DNA of 63,056 nt from Nitrospiria bacterium (GCA_919902495.1 CAKKRC010000013.1:9704-72759); one strand, 5' to 3'. Shown: positions 17,357-26,017, counted from the first letter of the stretch. Notes: generated by a model from the letters alone, not told the origin. Made by a program: numbers and translations.

Positions 17357-20300
17357 TCAGGGACAGCTTCCCCCGAAATTATGGCACCGGTCGCACTCGA
17401 CCGTAGATTCCCAACGATACGGAGTGCCCCAATTCACATTCGTCTGGCTCTGATGGCAGGAGACGTTCGAGCAGGTCTTCGTGGCTGGACTGTACGATGC
17501 GCTCATAAGGCTGTAGGGTGTGCTGTAGGGGAAGGTGTTCACCCGGTCAAAAACGACATCAGTGCTGCCGTTCACGTGCTTCGCGTAATTGTAGATAGGG
17601 ACGTCACTCTGCGTAGCGACGTCCATGGCATCACGGGTCCAGGTGTTCTGCGTGCGGATCGTCTCATTATGGCAGAAGCTGCAGCTGATCGGCGCGTATC
17701 CCATGTTCCAGTTGTGCAGGTTCCCGTACCCATAACTGTCCACCCAGAAATGGCTGTCCCCTGAGCCGCCGTCATTGGCGGGATAATCGGTCCTGGGCGC
17801 AATACCATGGCAGCCCGAGCAGGTGAGCGCACTGCTCCCCCAGGTCGGGGTACGGTAATACCGCGTCGTGACGAGGTTCGGCGGAAGGTAGGAGGAACAA
17901 TCCGTAGATTCCGGAACGCCGCCGGGCGTGGTCCAGTCATTGTAGCTGTGGCAATAGACGTTCTGGCAGGTCCCCTGCGTGTACGGAAATCCCCTGCCAT
18001 CGGTGAAAACCGTTCCGCCGGCAGTATACTCGGCTGAAGTTGCATTCCGGGACTTGAGTGAACCGCTCGGTGACTGGGCGCTGTACAGTTCGACCTCCAC
18101 CGTTCCATTATAGTGTTTCGCGGGATCCACAGGGTGGCAGTTGCCGCAGTTCATGATATAGACCGCGGCTGTGCCGGAGATGTCCTGGGCGATCCGGGTG
18201 TCTCCATACACTGCGTTATACATTGCGGCGGTCCCGAAATGTTTTACGTGGGACCCGGTCGGCGGCGGACAATCGTGACAGCTGTCGCAGGCAAATGCCC
18301 CCCACGTCGCCGCGCCATTGTTGTGGCAGCTGATGGTGCTGCAGGCGCCTCCCCCAGCGGCATAGGAGTAGGTAAAGGTCCTTGGCCCGCCGGCAATGAC
18401 ATCATAAGCCTTGTTCACGTGGTTCACCGTACTGCCGATCGTCGTGCCGTCGGACGTGGTCCCGGCGTGGCATTCGCCGCACCCAAAGGAATGGAATGCA
18501 TGTTTTGCGTGGCTGTTCGCCTTGGGGCTGCCATTCGCGTAGCCGGGAGGGTATCCGTGGCAGGAAGTGCAGGCAAGCGCCCCCGCACCCCACGGTGGCG
18601 AGGCGTTGGCGGGAATGGAACCTGTTGACACAGACGTCCCGTTACTGTGGCAGTAGGTATTTGAACAGTTTCCATAGGCATCGCCTGGCTGCGGAGTGCC
18701 GGAGTAGGTTATATTGGTCCCCCAATATTTTGAGGCGTTGACGTCAACAGCGTAATTCACATGGTTCGGTCGTGCGGACTCGCTGGGCAGATTGGCATGG
18801 CAACCTATACAGTCATTATTAATGTTGCCGGAGAACGCCGGATTATACGCATGGCAGTTTATGCATCCGAGGTTATAGGTGAAATGCTTGGCATGGTTTC
18901 CGGTGATAGCGCCGGTGATCGATGTCAGACTGATAGTGGCGTTCATAGTGCTTGCGCCAAAATGACAATTGTAGCATCTATACTGCAACGCCGCTCCCCA
19001 GTTGGGAGACCGGTAGGTAAGGGGATTGCCTGGCGGAGAGGTTTGCACATTGCTGTGGCAATAGACGTTCGTGCAGGTTCCATAGGCGTCCAGCACCGCG
19101 GGCGTGCCGCTGTACTGCCCTCCCGCAACCTTCGGATCAGCGCTTGAGAACGTCACTTCTGACAGGCCGTTCACATGGAGGGACGTGTCTGTCGACGGGT
19201 CCTTATGGCAAAGGGAGCAGGGGTATTTGAGCCCTTCATTCTCATTGAGCACAGCCTGTCCCACATGTATATAATTATGCGCCCCCCGTGTCGGCGAGTT
19301 ATATAAGATGTCTACCCCATGGCACGTGCCGCACTGTCCTGATGCGGCGTTTCCCCAGGCCGGCGTCGTGTTAGTCCCTCCATCAGGGGCGAGCGTCGCG
19401 CCGTGGCAGTAGACGTTCGAGCAGACCTTCGTACCGCCATTCGTGACAGTCGTTCCCGCGTTCCCCTTCGTGTAGGTGAACCCGTTGGCAAGGGACACCC
19501 TGCCGTCGTAGTTTCCGGTCTGATAGGCGCCATTCGCGATGTTGAACCCGATCTGGATGAGCTTGTCGTAGATCGGCGATGCCGGCATGCCGCCGCTGTG
19601 GCAGGTCGTGCAGGGATAGCCGAGCGACACGGCATGTTTCCCATGAGCGCCCGGCGTGGTCGGGCCGGTCCCGCCGTCGTTCAATGCCAGCCCGTCAGGC
19701 CCTCCCAGGACAGTGATCAAAGGAGGATTTCCATGGCAGCTGCCGCATTCCGCTTTGAACCCGGCCGTATGCCGGTGGCAGACCGTGCAGTCCCGTCCGG
19801 CCTGAAGTGCCGGATGACCGGGGCCTTCGAGGGTTCCGGCATTATTGAACGATGCGGTGTTGACATGGCAGACCTGGCAAATGGAGGTCATGTTCGCCGG
19901 GTCCGTGCTCGTCCCGAAGGAGCTCATGCCTGAAGCACCAAAGAACTTCACTGTCTTCATCCCGCCGGACGGCAGGCCGATCTCGGACCTCACCATCTTT
20001 CCGTACCGGATCGCGTAGGTGTTGCCCGGCTTAGCATACCTGCCGTCAATGGCGCCCGATACGGTTATCGAATTATTGGTATTCGATCTGATGTGGTACA
20101 TTTTCGTCGGATAGGCAACGTTCGGGACAAGGATATGATCGATCCACGCGTTCGGCGTCAGGCCGGCGGAGACGATAATGGTCGATTGAAGCGATGACAC
20201 GGGCACCTGGGTGTACGAAACGATCGTACCCGTGGCCAGGATCGCGGTCGAGTCGGTGGGATAGCTGCTGATCTGGTCCTGCAAGTGGGGGTTGTGGCAC

Positions 20301-20659
20301 CGGCGGCACTCAACGGTCCAGGCCGTGTATTTACCCGATGTGTTCTGGCTGGAATGGGTCTTGACGACATACCTGCTGTCGGTCATCTGCGACGGCATGT
20401 GACAGCTCGTACAGAGGTTATTGTAGAAGGTCTCGTCGGTCGTCGTCGGCTGAGTGGCCCAGGAAGGCGTGGGGCCTGCTGTGTCGTAATGGCACGAGGT
20501 GCAGGAAATCGTCATGGTCAGCGAGTTTTTTCCGTTATGCGGCGGGTCGATAGCGAGGGCATGCTCGTCCCCGGAGAGCGAGACGAACAGAACGATCGCT
20601 GCAGCAGTAACGTACGCGGACCATCGGAGAGGCAGGCAACTATTTACTGAAATTCTCAT
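17357..20659 (-). CDS. Large multiheme c-type cytochrome (CxxCH/CxxxxCH type)
   Basis: 1100 residues with an N-terminal signal segment (A-Y-V-T-A-A-A-I-V-L-F-V). I count 19 CxxCH motifs and 6 CxxxxCH motifs (such as C-S-N-V-Y-C-H, C-T-N-V-Y-C-H, C-S-T-I-S-C-H), giving up to 25 heme sites. The alternation of CxxxxCH with CxxCH about 30-60 residues later is the module described first in Geobacter multiheme proteins. It also has repeated H-A-K-H/H-V-K-H ligands. It is secreted to the periplasm or surface and is probably an electron conduit; no porin or partner gene is adjacent. A promoter-like sequence lies in the AT-rich upstream region. Confidence 0.92.
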   Translation of the reverse strand: MRISVNSCLPLRWSAYVTAAAIVLFVSLSGDEHALAIDPPHNGKNSLTMTISCTSCHYDTAGPTPSWATQPTTTDETFYNNLCTSCHMPSQMTDSRYVVKTHSSQNTSGKYTAWTVECRRCHNPHLQDQISSYPTDSTAILATGTIVSYTQVPVSSLQSTIIVSAGLTPNAWIDHILVPNVAYPTKMYHIRSNTNNSITVSGAIDGRYAKPGNTYAIRYGKMVRSEIGLPSGGMKTVKFFGASGMSSFGTSTDPANMTSICQVCHVNTASFNNAGTLEGPGHPALQAGRDCTVCHRHTAGFKAECGSCHGNPPLITVLGGPDGLALNDGGTGPTTPGAHGKHAVSLGYPCTTCHSGGMPASPIYDKLIQIGFNIANGAYQTGNYDGRVSLANGFTYTKGNAGTTVTNGGTKVCSNVYCHGATLAPDGGTNTTPAWGNAASGQCGTCHGVDILYNSPTRGAHNYIHVGQAVLNENEGLKYPCSLCHKDPSTDTSLHVNGLSEVTFSSADPKVAGGQYSGTPAVLDAYGTCTNVYCHSNVQTSPPGNPLTYRSPNWGAALQYRCYNCHFGASTMNATISLTSITGAITGNHAKHFTYNLGCINCHAYNPAFSGNINNDCIGCHANLPSESARPNHVNYAVDVNASKYWGTNITYSGTPQPGDAYGNCSNTYCHSNGTSVSTGSIPANASPPWGAGALACTSCHGYPPGYANGSPKANSHAKHAFHSFGCGECHAGTTSDGTTIGSTVNHVNKAYDVIAGGPRTFTYSYAAGGGACSTISCHNNGAATWGAFACDSCHDCPPPTGSHVKHFGTAAMYNAVYGDTRIAQDISGTAAVYIMNCGNCHPVDPAKHYNGTVEVELYSAQSPSGSLKSRNATSAEYTAGGTVFTDGRGFPYTQGTCQNVYCHSYNDWTTPGGVPESTDCSSYLPPNLVTTRYYRTPTWGSSALTCSGCHGIAPRTDYPANDGGSGDSHFWVDSYGYGNLHNWNMGYAPISCSFCHNETIRTQNTWTRDAMDVATQSDVPIYNYAKHVNGSTDVVFDRVNTFPYSTPYSLMSASYSPATKTCSNVSCHQSQTNVNWGTPYRWESTVECDRCHNFGGSCP

Positions 20660-20724
20660 TCGATCCTTATCGATCGCGCTTTTTTACACATTAAATCAAA
20701 ACATTATATCTCATTTTGCAATAT

Positions 20725-20750
20725 ATTATAGCAAAAATCATTCTAATCAA
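20725..20750 (-). promoter_or_regulatory. Putative extended -10 promoter of the multiheme cytochrome
   Basis: On the minus strand TGCTATAAT (TATAAT at 20725-20730) is preceded by TTGATT (20745-20750) with a short 14-base spacer. The rest of the 338-base gap 20660-20997 is AT-rich near the cytochrome and shows no gene. Confidence 0.35.
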
Positions 20751-20997
20751 TAATTAATTGAATTAACTCAGTATTCGCAATTCCTTCTTCTATAATCGTT
20801 TGGTTATTTGCCCACGTTTGGTCGCATGCTGAGCGCCTATGCGCAAATGGCTGCGCATCCATCATCGCACGTGTTTCCTTTTGAGAATAGGACGTTGCAT
20901 CTTGCTCGACCGGTTCCGTGTTCTCACCGCTGATTAAAAAAAACGATGCGAGGAAGCGCTCGTGAGCTCGCGATCGGGCAGCGGATATAATGCGTAG

Positions 20998-23019
20998 TTA
21001 CTTCAGAATCTGGAAAAGGTTGTTGTAGTCGTCGGTCCAGGGCCGAAGTTCCGGCCGGTGGGGAAGGTCATCAGTTGCTTCCTCGATGGCAGGCGATGTG
21101 AGCGGTTTCGATGATATGAGCGCCCACGTGGCGCTATAGATCTCCCGGTCCTCGTCGCGGTCATTGGTGATCATGACGGCGTGTTTATCGAGCTTCCGCG
21201 TCAGGGCATCCACGACCGGGGCAAGGTCCAGATGGGTGTTGGTTATATGCAGGGCCAGAATGCCCGCCGGCTTCAGATGGCGGAAATAGAGCTCCATCGC
21301 CTGCGTCGTGAGAAGATGCACCGGGATGGAATCGCCGGAAAAGGCGTCCACCACGAGAAGGTCGTACTGCTGGCCGCGTTCTCGTTCCAGGGACAGCCGT
21401 CCGTCGCCGAGGATGACCTCGGTCCTCCCGCGGCTGTCGGAGAGATAGGTGAACTCGGACCGAGCGAGCCTCTCGACAAGCGGGTTGATCTCGTAGAACC
21501 GGAACACGTCGCCGCGCTCGGCGTAGGCGGCCAGCGAGCCGGCGCCCAGGCCGATGACGCCAACCCTGAGCGGCGAGCGCCTGAGGGCCTTCACGGCAAG
21601 TCCCACGCCTGAATCCGGACCGTAGTAGGTTATGCGTTCACGATGCCGTTCCGGCGAGGTGAACTGCTTCCCGTGAATGACCGTGCCGTGGACCATGGTC
21701 CTGGCCTCGTCCTCGGTCCCCTCGTCAAATTCGGTCACCCGCAGGCCGCCGTAGAAGTTCCGCACCATCGCCCGCGCGGACTCCTGGTAGGACGTCACGT
21801 ACATGTACGACGCGACCGTGACACCCGCCGCCACGGCCCAGCCGACAACGACCGTGACCCGCCAGGCCCGATGATCGATGACCGCGAGCATCAGGACCGC
21901 ACACGCCATGAGCGCGATCGCCAGTTCAAAATATCCCGGCAGCACCCACGGCGCGATGAGCCCCACCAGGACACCGCCCAGCGCGCCCCCGATCGACAGC
22001 ATGAGATAGAACGAGGTAAGGTATCGCGGTGCCGGTTTTCGCTTCACCAGTTCGCCGTGGCAGAACATGCAGACGATGAACAGCCCTGTGCAAAAGACCG
22101 GGATGACCAGCGTGAGCGGCGTGCGCGAGTTCCAGGTGCCGAGACCGTAGGCCATGGCGGCGAGCGCGCTGGCCAGGATCCAGACCCAGGCCTTCCGGTG
22201 ATAGAGCCCTTCAAGATCGAATGTCAGAATGAACGTGAGCAGATACAGGCACAGCGGCAGCACCCAGAGGAACGGGATCGACGCCACGTTCTGGGTCAGG
22301 TGGTTGGTGATCGAAAGGAGAAATGTTGAAGCACAGGCGGCGAGGACCATCCAGAAGATCTGGTCTTTCGTTCGGGGAGGGCTGCTCGCGGTCTCTTCGT
22401 CGATACCATCAGCCGTCGTCGTGCTGGTATCCGGTGTCGCGTTCCTGCCGTACGCGATCGCGGCAATGGCGCAGAGGAGCACGAAAACGCCGTATGCCAT
22501 CGACCAGCCGAGCGACTGTTGACGGAGCGTCACGTTCGGTTCGACCAGGAACGGATATGCCAGGAGCCCCAGGAGCGACGCAAGGTTGGAGAGCGCGAAG
22601 AACCGGTACGGCAGCGCCGACCGGTGCCTCCGGGCGTACCATGCCTGGATGAGGGGGCTCGTCGTGGACAGAAGCATATAGGGAAGACCGATGGAGACGG
22701 CCAGGAGCCCCAGGATGCGCACGATGGGTTCTTCGCCGCCCGACGGCTTCCACGCAAGGGACGGCGTCACCGGCAGCAGCAGAAGGCTCGCTCCCAGCAG
22801 ACCGGCGTGGACCAGTGATTGCGACCGGGGGCCGAGGGAGCGGACCGACCAGTGCGCGTAGAGATAGCCGCCCAGGAGCGCCGTCTGAAAAAAAAGCATG
22901 GCCGTTATCCATACCGCAGCCGATCCTCCGAACCACGGCAGGATCATCTTGGCGATCATGGGCTGGATCTGGAACAACAGGAAGGCGCTCAGGAATATGG
23001 TTGATGCCGAAAGGATCAT
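20998..23019 (-). CDS. Fused MFS-like membrane protein/spermidine synthase-like protein
   Basis: 673 residues. The first ~420 contain about ten to twelve hydrophobic helices (S-A-F-L-L-F-Q-I-Q-P-M-I-A-K at the start is typical of this fusion family). The last ~220 form a SpeE-like Rossmann domain: V-G-V-I-G-L-G-A-G-S-L-A-A-Y near residue 480, F-Y-E-I-N-P near 500, L-G-D-G-R-L-S-L near 540 and V-V-D-A-F-S-G-D-S-I-P. The family is annotated as 'fused MFS/spermidine synthase', but its substrate is not established. It has no speD or speA neighbours. Not clearly in an operon. Confidence 0.88.
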   Translation of the reverse strand: MILSASTIFLSAFLLFQIQPMIAKMILPWFGGSAAVWITAMLFFQTALLGGYLYAHWSVRSLGPRSQSLVHAGLLGASLLLLPVTPSLAWKPSGGEEPIVRILGLLAVSIGLPYMLLSTTSPLIQAWYARRHRSALPYRFFALSNLASLLGLLAYPFLVEPNVTLRQQSLGWSMAYGVFVLLCAIAAIAYGRNATPDTSTTTADGIDEETASSPPRTKDQIFWMVLAACASTFLLSITNHLTQNVASIPFLWVLPLCLYLLTFILTFDLEGLYHRKAWVWILASALAAMAYGLGTWNSRTPLTLVIPVFCTGLFIVCMFCHGELVKRKPAPRYLTSFYLMLSIGGALGGVLVGLIAPWVLPGYFELAIALMACAVLMLAVIDHRAWRVTVVVGWAVAAGVTVASYMYVTSYQESARAMVRNFYGGLRVTEFDEGTEDEARTMVHGTVIHGKQFTSPERHRERITYYGPDSGVGLAVKALRRSPLRVGVIGLGAGSLAAYAERGDVFRFYEINPLVERLARSEFTYLSDSRGRTEVILGDGRLSLERERGQQYDLLVVDAFSGDSIPVHLLTTQAMELYFRHLKPAGILALHITNTHLDLAPVVDALTRKLDKHAVMITNDRDEDREIYSATWALISSKPLTSPAIEEATDDLPHRPELRPWTDDYNNLFQILK

Positions 23020-23071
23020 AGGGAGCGGAGATTATAGCACATCGGAGAAAATTTCCAAGCGGGATCGCACA

Positions 23072-23105
23072 CAAAAAAAGCCCGGCCCCGTAAGGGCCAG
23101 GCTTC
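23072..23105 (-). terminator. Rho-independent terminator after the zinc-ribbon gene
   Basis: On the minus strand an 11-bp stem (AAGCCTGGCCC with GGGCCGGGCTT, one wobble) closes a 5-base loop and is followed by seven T. It lies ~24 bases past the stop of the gene at 23129-23530. Confidence 0.85.
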
Positions 23106-23128
23106 GTTCATTGCAGAAGGGGACCGGA

Positions 23129-23530
23129 TTAGTTCGCCGAGGCCATGAGACGTTCCTTGTCCTCGAACAGCACATGGCACTTGTTCATCGCCAGTTTGCG
23201 GACCACGCCTTTTCCGAACTTATCGTGGAGCAGAATATCCCCGACGCGGTACCTGCCGGTCATGTTGTAGTTCAATTCCTTGCCTTTGGACTGGGCTATG
23301 CTGGTCTGCCACAGGATGGCCACCGTTTCGGCCGCACCGGCTTTTTTCCTGGATACCCGTGTCTTCCGGACCTCGGCGGGATTGCGGAACTTGTGAGTCC
23401 CATTGCAGGTCTTGCATTTTACCTTGACGATGGTTTCACCGTCCATGGCCACGATGGCATGGTCGAGATTCACCTTGCATTTGGTGCAATAAGATACGAT
23501 GTTCTCTCCGGCTTGATATTTCTCCAGCAT
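23129..23530 (-). CDS. Zinc-ribbon protein with Tudor-like C-terminal segment
   Basis: 133 residues. Two CxxC pairs, Y-C-T-K-C near 14-18 and K-C-K-T-C near 38-42, make an N-terminal zinc ribbon. A basic linker (R-K-T-R-V-S-R-K-K) leads to a C-terminal segment, Y-R-V-G-D-I-L-L-H-D-K-F-G-K-G-V-V, that resembles the F-G-x-G-x-V Tudor-like element of UvrD-type and CarD-like proteins. It may bind RNA polymerase or nucleic acid. I know the type from Geobacter-like genomes but no function. It ends in a good terminator and is probably monocistronic. Confidence 0.7.
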   Translation of the reverse strand: MLEKYQAGENIVSYCTKCKVNLDHAIVAMDGETIVKVKCKTCNGTHKFRNPAEVRKTRVSRKKAGAAETVAILWQTSIAQSKGKELNYNMTGRYRVGDILLHDKFGKGVVRKLAMNKCHVLFEDKERLMASAN

Positions 23531-23763
23531 AGACCCTCCTTGGTACGCTCGAACTCAGTTTTATCTATCAATTAATCAATCATATAGATGTATGACGTCA
23601 GTCATTATACACCTTTATTTGCTGAAAATCTTCATTTCTTTTTATGAAATGTCCTTTTACGGTGCAATATATTGCAAATTCCCCTGCTAATAATATACAA
23701 ACTGTTGATTTAATGGAATTTTTAATTATGATGCGCTTAATAAAATAATCAGAACGTGCAATT

Positions 23764-23813
23764 GAAGCTGCCTGCGGCAAACTACGAGAAATGCGCTCGC
23801 TCCTGGATTCAGC
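23764..23813 (+). repeat. Dispersed 'ctgcggcaa...ctcctggattca' repeat, copy 1
   Basis: About 50 bases, closely similar to the reverse complement of 31513-31561 and to the two split halves at 15024-15036 and 15132-15151. It sits in the gene-free gap 23531-23906, which otherwise shows only AT-rich sequence. Confidence 0.7.
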
Positions 23814-23906
23814 AAGGTAAGGGGGATGTGGCGAAAGAGCTCTCGTCACAAAGACTTCGCAAGGTCATTATCGTTCACGGTCGGTCCTGTTCCTGCCCGA
23901 TACAGG

Positions 23907-24434
23907 TCAGAATATGATCGCCAGCCGAAGCTCCGGATAGGTATCCGCGCAGGATTCATAGACGGTCCTGTCGCAATTGAGATGAGATTCGTAGGCCAGC
24001 CCCAGACCCACGTATGCCTTTCTTCCATACAGGAACAGGAGTCCCGCCCGCGCGCCCGCATCGTTGAGGTCCTTGTATTGGCTGATGGAGGTCCGGCGAT
24101 AGAACACGCCGGCATAGGGTTTGGCATTGCCGGACATCTGGTGAACATACAGGACCTGGGGGCTCAACCGGGTAATGCGGGGATCGTTGCCCTGCCAGGA
24201 CTCCACATCAACACCTGCTTCGATCCCGTCGGCAACATAGTAGCCCAGGCCGACGCCAAGGATCGTGTAATCCTGCTTAAAGGCCGTACCGCTTCCGATC
24301 ATGATGGACATGCGCACGCTTCCCTGCCGGAAGGGCCCGGCATCGGTGGCGGCACCCGCCTGGGTCGTGATGATCAATGCGGAAATTCCGGTCAGCAGCA
24401 GCACGAAAGCGGTGTACAGGGGACGCATGGTCAT
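23907..24434 (-). CDS. Outer-membrane beta-barrel protein (OmpW-like)
   Basis: 175 residues with a signal peptide (A-F-V-L-L-L-T-G-I-S-A-L to A-Q/G-A-A). The mature part shows alternating strands typical of an eight-stranded barrel: G-V-G-L-G-Y-Y-V, Y-A-G-V-F-Y-R-R, A-Y-V-G-L-G-L-A-Y-E and a terminal L-R-L-A-I-I-F ending in phenylalanine, the usual outer-membrane assembly signal. Function unknown. Family choice is by architecture only. Confidence 0.65.
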   Translation of the reverse strand: MTMRPLYTAFVLLLTGISALIITTQAGAATDAGPFRQGSVRMSIMIGSGTAFKQDYTILGVGLGYYVADGIEAGVDVESWQGNDPRITRLSPQVLYVHQMSGNAKPYAGVFYRRTSISQYKDLNDAGARAGLLFLYGRKAYVGLGLAYESHLNCDRTVYESCADTYPELRLAIIF

Positions 24435-24520
24435 ACGGGCTCCTCACAATGTTCATGGATTGGCAGTGCTTTCGTTCTTACAGCGTTGTGTTTGTTGATG
24501 ATAGCCAGGCATGCCCGCGG

Positions 24521-24730
24521 TCAGCAGGAAACCTTTTTCTGGCCTTCGGTGACCCATTTCGGAACACATCTTCCTTCGGCCTTCATCTGTTTCTCTATCT
24601 TCGCCAGGACCTCCGGCGATAGTTTCGTCCCTCAGAGGGGATTCCGCTTGTAGAATCCGTAATAATAAGCGACCGTTCCCCATCCATAGAGCAGGACGAA
24701 GGCGGCAATAATGATAAGGACGATGTTCAT
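24521..24730 (-). CDS. Candidate small membrane selenoprotein (UGA at codon 33)
   Basis: 69 codons from an ATG at 24730, behind a GGGAGGAT ribosome site. Residues 1-32 are one membrane helix (I-V-L-I-I-I-A-A-F-V-L-L) and Y-Y-Y-G-F-Y-K-R-N-P-L. Codon 33 (24632-24634) is UGA; the same frame then continues with a charged helical tail G-T-K-L-S-P-E-V-L-A-K-I-E-K-Q-M-K and ends V-S-C-stop at 24521, with cysteines at 55 and 69. A stem-loop 19 nt after the UGA has an AGGUC loop like the E. coli fdhF SECIS. The gene lies 65 bases downstream of msrA and near the sbtA/sbtM locus. I do not recognise the family. Alternatives are a nonsense mutation of a TGG codon or a true 32-residue protein. Confidence 0.6.
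24595..24622 (-). promoter_or_regulatory. Candidate SECIS stem-loop of the small membrane protein
   Basis: On the minus strand UCGCCGG pairs with CUGGCGA (one G-U) around an AGGUC loop; CUA/UAG pair outside a 3-nt bulge. The loop begins 20 nt after the UGA at 24632-24634, within the spacing usual for bacterial SECIS elements, and G occupies the second loop position. Confidence 0.55.
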
Positions 24731-24756
24731 AGAGCTTATCCTCCCTGACTTTTTTC

Positions 24757-24789
24757 ACGCCGCGTCACCGCGTCTCCCCGTCACCGCGT
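24757..24789. repeat. Tandem 'gcgtcaccgc' tract
   Basis: Short direct repeats of cgcgtcaccgcgtc type between msrA and the small UGA-containing gene; related tracts lie at 2549-2588, 28081-28168 and 62911-62952. Confidence 0.6.
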
Positions 24790-24795
24790 CGGTTA

Positions 24796-25431
24796 TTATT
24801 TATCCTTCTCCTTGCCCCAGATCCTCTCAAGGTACTGGTCGCGGCCCGAATTGAAGCGGTAGAACTTGTAGCGCGTCGAACTCTTCCTGTAATAATCCTG
24901 ATGGTATTCCTCGGCAGGATAGAACTTCCCGGCGGGGACGATCTCCGTCACGATGGGCTTTCCGAACCTGCCCGAGGCATCAAGCTTCTTTTTGGAGTCC
25001 TCGGCCAGCCGCTTCTGCTCGTCGTTGTGATAAAAGACAGCAGTACGGTACTGGCTGCCCGTGTCCACGAACTGCCGGTCGCGCGTAGTCGGATCGATGT
25101 TCCGCCAGAAGACATCGAGAAGCTCCGCAAAGATTATCTGGGAGGGATCATAATGGACCTCCACGGCCTCGGCGTGTCCGGTACTGCCCGAGGTGACGTC
25201 CGCGTACTTGGGGTTCTCGGTCCTGCCTCCCGTATAGCCGGATATGACGGCCTCCACGCCTTTGAGCTTCTCGAAAGGCGGCTCCATGCACCAGAAACAT
25301 CCTCCCGCGAAGGTCGCCTTTTCGAGCTTCTTCGGGGACGCGGCAACTCCCTTTCCCCCTTCGCCCGCAAGTGACATATGCATCCCCCCCATGACCAGAA
25401 GAGCGCTTAAAAACAGCATGAACTTTTTCAT
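24796..25431 (-). CDS. msrA: Exported peptide-methionine (S)-S-oxide reductase MsrA
   Basis: 211 residues. An N-terminal signal (M-L-F-L-S-A-L-L-V-M-G-G) suggests export. The active site G-G-C-F-W-C is at residues 43-48 with catalytic C45; G-Y-T-G-G-R-T-E-N-P-K-Y, G-H-A-E-A-V-E-V and Y-R-T-A-V-F-Y follow as in the family. No C-terminal resolving cysteines are seen, so C48 or an external thiol may recycle it. The enzyme repairs S-methionine sulfoxide. It is divergent from the first sbtA gene, whose promoter begins ~90 bases away, and upstream of the candidate small selenoprotein. Confidence 0.93.
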   Translation of the reverse strand: MKKFMLFLSALLVMGGMHMSLAGEGGKGVAASPKKLEKATFAGGCFWCMEPPFEKLKGVEAVISGYTGGRTENPKYADVTSGSTGHAEAVEVHYDPSQIIFAELLDVFWRNIDPTTRDRQFVDTGSQYRTAVFYHNDEQKRLAEDSKKKLDASGRFGKPIVTEIVPAGKFYPAEEYHQDYYRKSSTRYKFYRFNSGRDQYLERIWGKEKDK

Positions 25432-25519
25432 GGAACTATTATAACTCTTTACTCGCTGATTTTATAGAGAGAAAGGCCGGATTATGCTCAGTCTCCCCTG
25501 CCGTCTCCCCTGCCGCCTA

Positions 25520-25548
25520 TTGACAGTGCTCCAATCTGCTGATATCCT
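25520..25548 (+). promoter_or_regulatory. Promoter of the first selenopeptide gene
   Basis: TTGACA at 25520-25525, 17-base spacer, TATCCT at 25543-25548; about 85 bases upstream of the start codon. Confidence 0.6.
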
Positions 25549-25632
25549 TTTCCTATCGACGTTTCGTATTCCGATCGGCTTTTTCTATCGCGTTCCTCGA
25601 ACACACAATCCATAGGGGAAAGGAGGTGTACC

Positions 25633-25851
25633 ATGGACGCACAGGAACTCAGGAAGTTCCTGGCAGGGATTGGCATTGCCGGTCTCCTCGCGGGAACCAG
25701 CATGATGGCTGGAGGCTGCGCGGCAAAGAGCGGCTGAGGCGCCACAAAAGGTGATGCCCAGCAGGCTCCGGCAAAGAGTGGCTGAAGCGGCATGAAAGGT
25801 GACGCTCAGCAAACCCCTGCCCAGAGCAGCTGAAGCGGCACCAAGAAATAG
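25633..25851 (+). CDS. sbtA: Selenocysteine-containing RiPP precursor (SbtA-like), three UGA codons
   Basis: 72 residues when UGA is read as selenocysteine (U), start ATG behind a perfect AGGAGGTG site, stop UAG. The leader M-D-A-Q-E-L-R-K-F-L-A-G-I-G-I-A-G-L-L-A is shared with the second copy. UGA codons are at 25735-25737, 25783-25785 and 25831-25833, giving U35, U51 and U67, exactly 16 residues apart inside repeats of the form K-S-G-U-x-x-x-K-G-D-A-Q-Q. Conventional translation would stop after A-A-K-S-G. Its last UGA is followed at 21 nt by a GGUC-loop hairpin. I recall computational descriptions of such 'selenobiotic' precursors (SbtA) beside a radical SAM maturase (SbtM). C29 in M-A-G-G-C could alternatively be read as a lipobox. 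Product and modification are not shown by sequence. Confidence 0.85.
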
Positions 25852-25865
25852 TGCGGTCGCACTAT
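25848..25865 (+). promoter_or_regulatory. SECIS-like hairpin at the end of the first sbtA
   Basis: ATAGTGC pairs with GCACTAT around the loop GGTC (25855-25858). It overlaps the UAG stop. 21 nt separate the last UGA from the loop. The same hairpin occurs at 26342-26359. No T run follows, so it is not a terminator. Confidence 0.8.
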
Positions 25866-25903
25866 CCGGCATACCATGGATATACCAGCGCATGATCACG
25901 CGC

Positions 25904-25940
25904 CCCGGTCGGGACAGCAGTTCCTGCCCGGGATTTTTTT
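25904..25940 (+). terminator. Rho-independent terminator between the two sbtA genes
   Basis: CCCGG/CCGGG outer stem and GGGAC/GUUCC inner stem around an AGCA loop, followed by seven T (25934-25940). It suggests the first sbtA is transcribed alone. Confidence 0.7.
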
Positions 25941-25988
25941 CTATCCGGGGCCGCGCATCCGTTGCGTTGACACAGTTCACCCATCTCC

Positions 25989-26017
25989 TTGACAGCGAGC
26001 AGGCACCCTGATACTAT
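25989..26017 (+). promoter_or_regulatory. Promoter of the second selenopeptide gene
   Basis: TTGACA at 25989-25994, 17-base spacer, TACTAT at 26012-26017 (TATAAC at 26015-26020 is the alternative -10). Confidence 0.55.

Noticed and set aside
25675..25722. First sbtA as a lipoprotein signal (M-A-G-G-C lipobox)
   Set aside because: The second copy has the same leader but no cysteine, so the shared segment is better read as a RiPP leader; not fully excluded.
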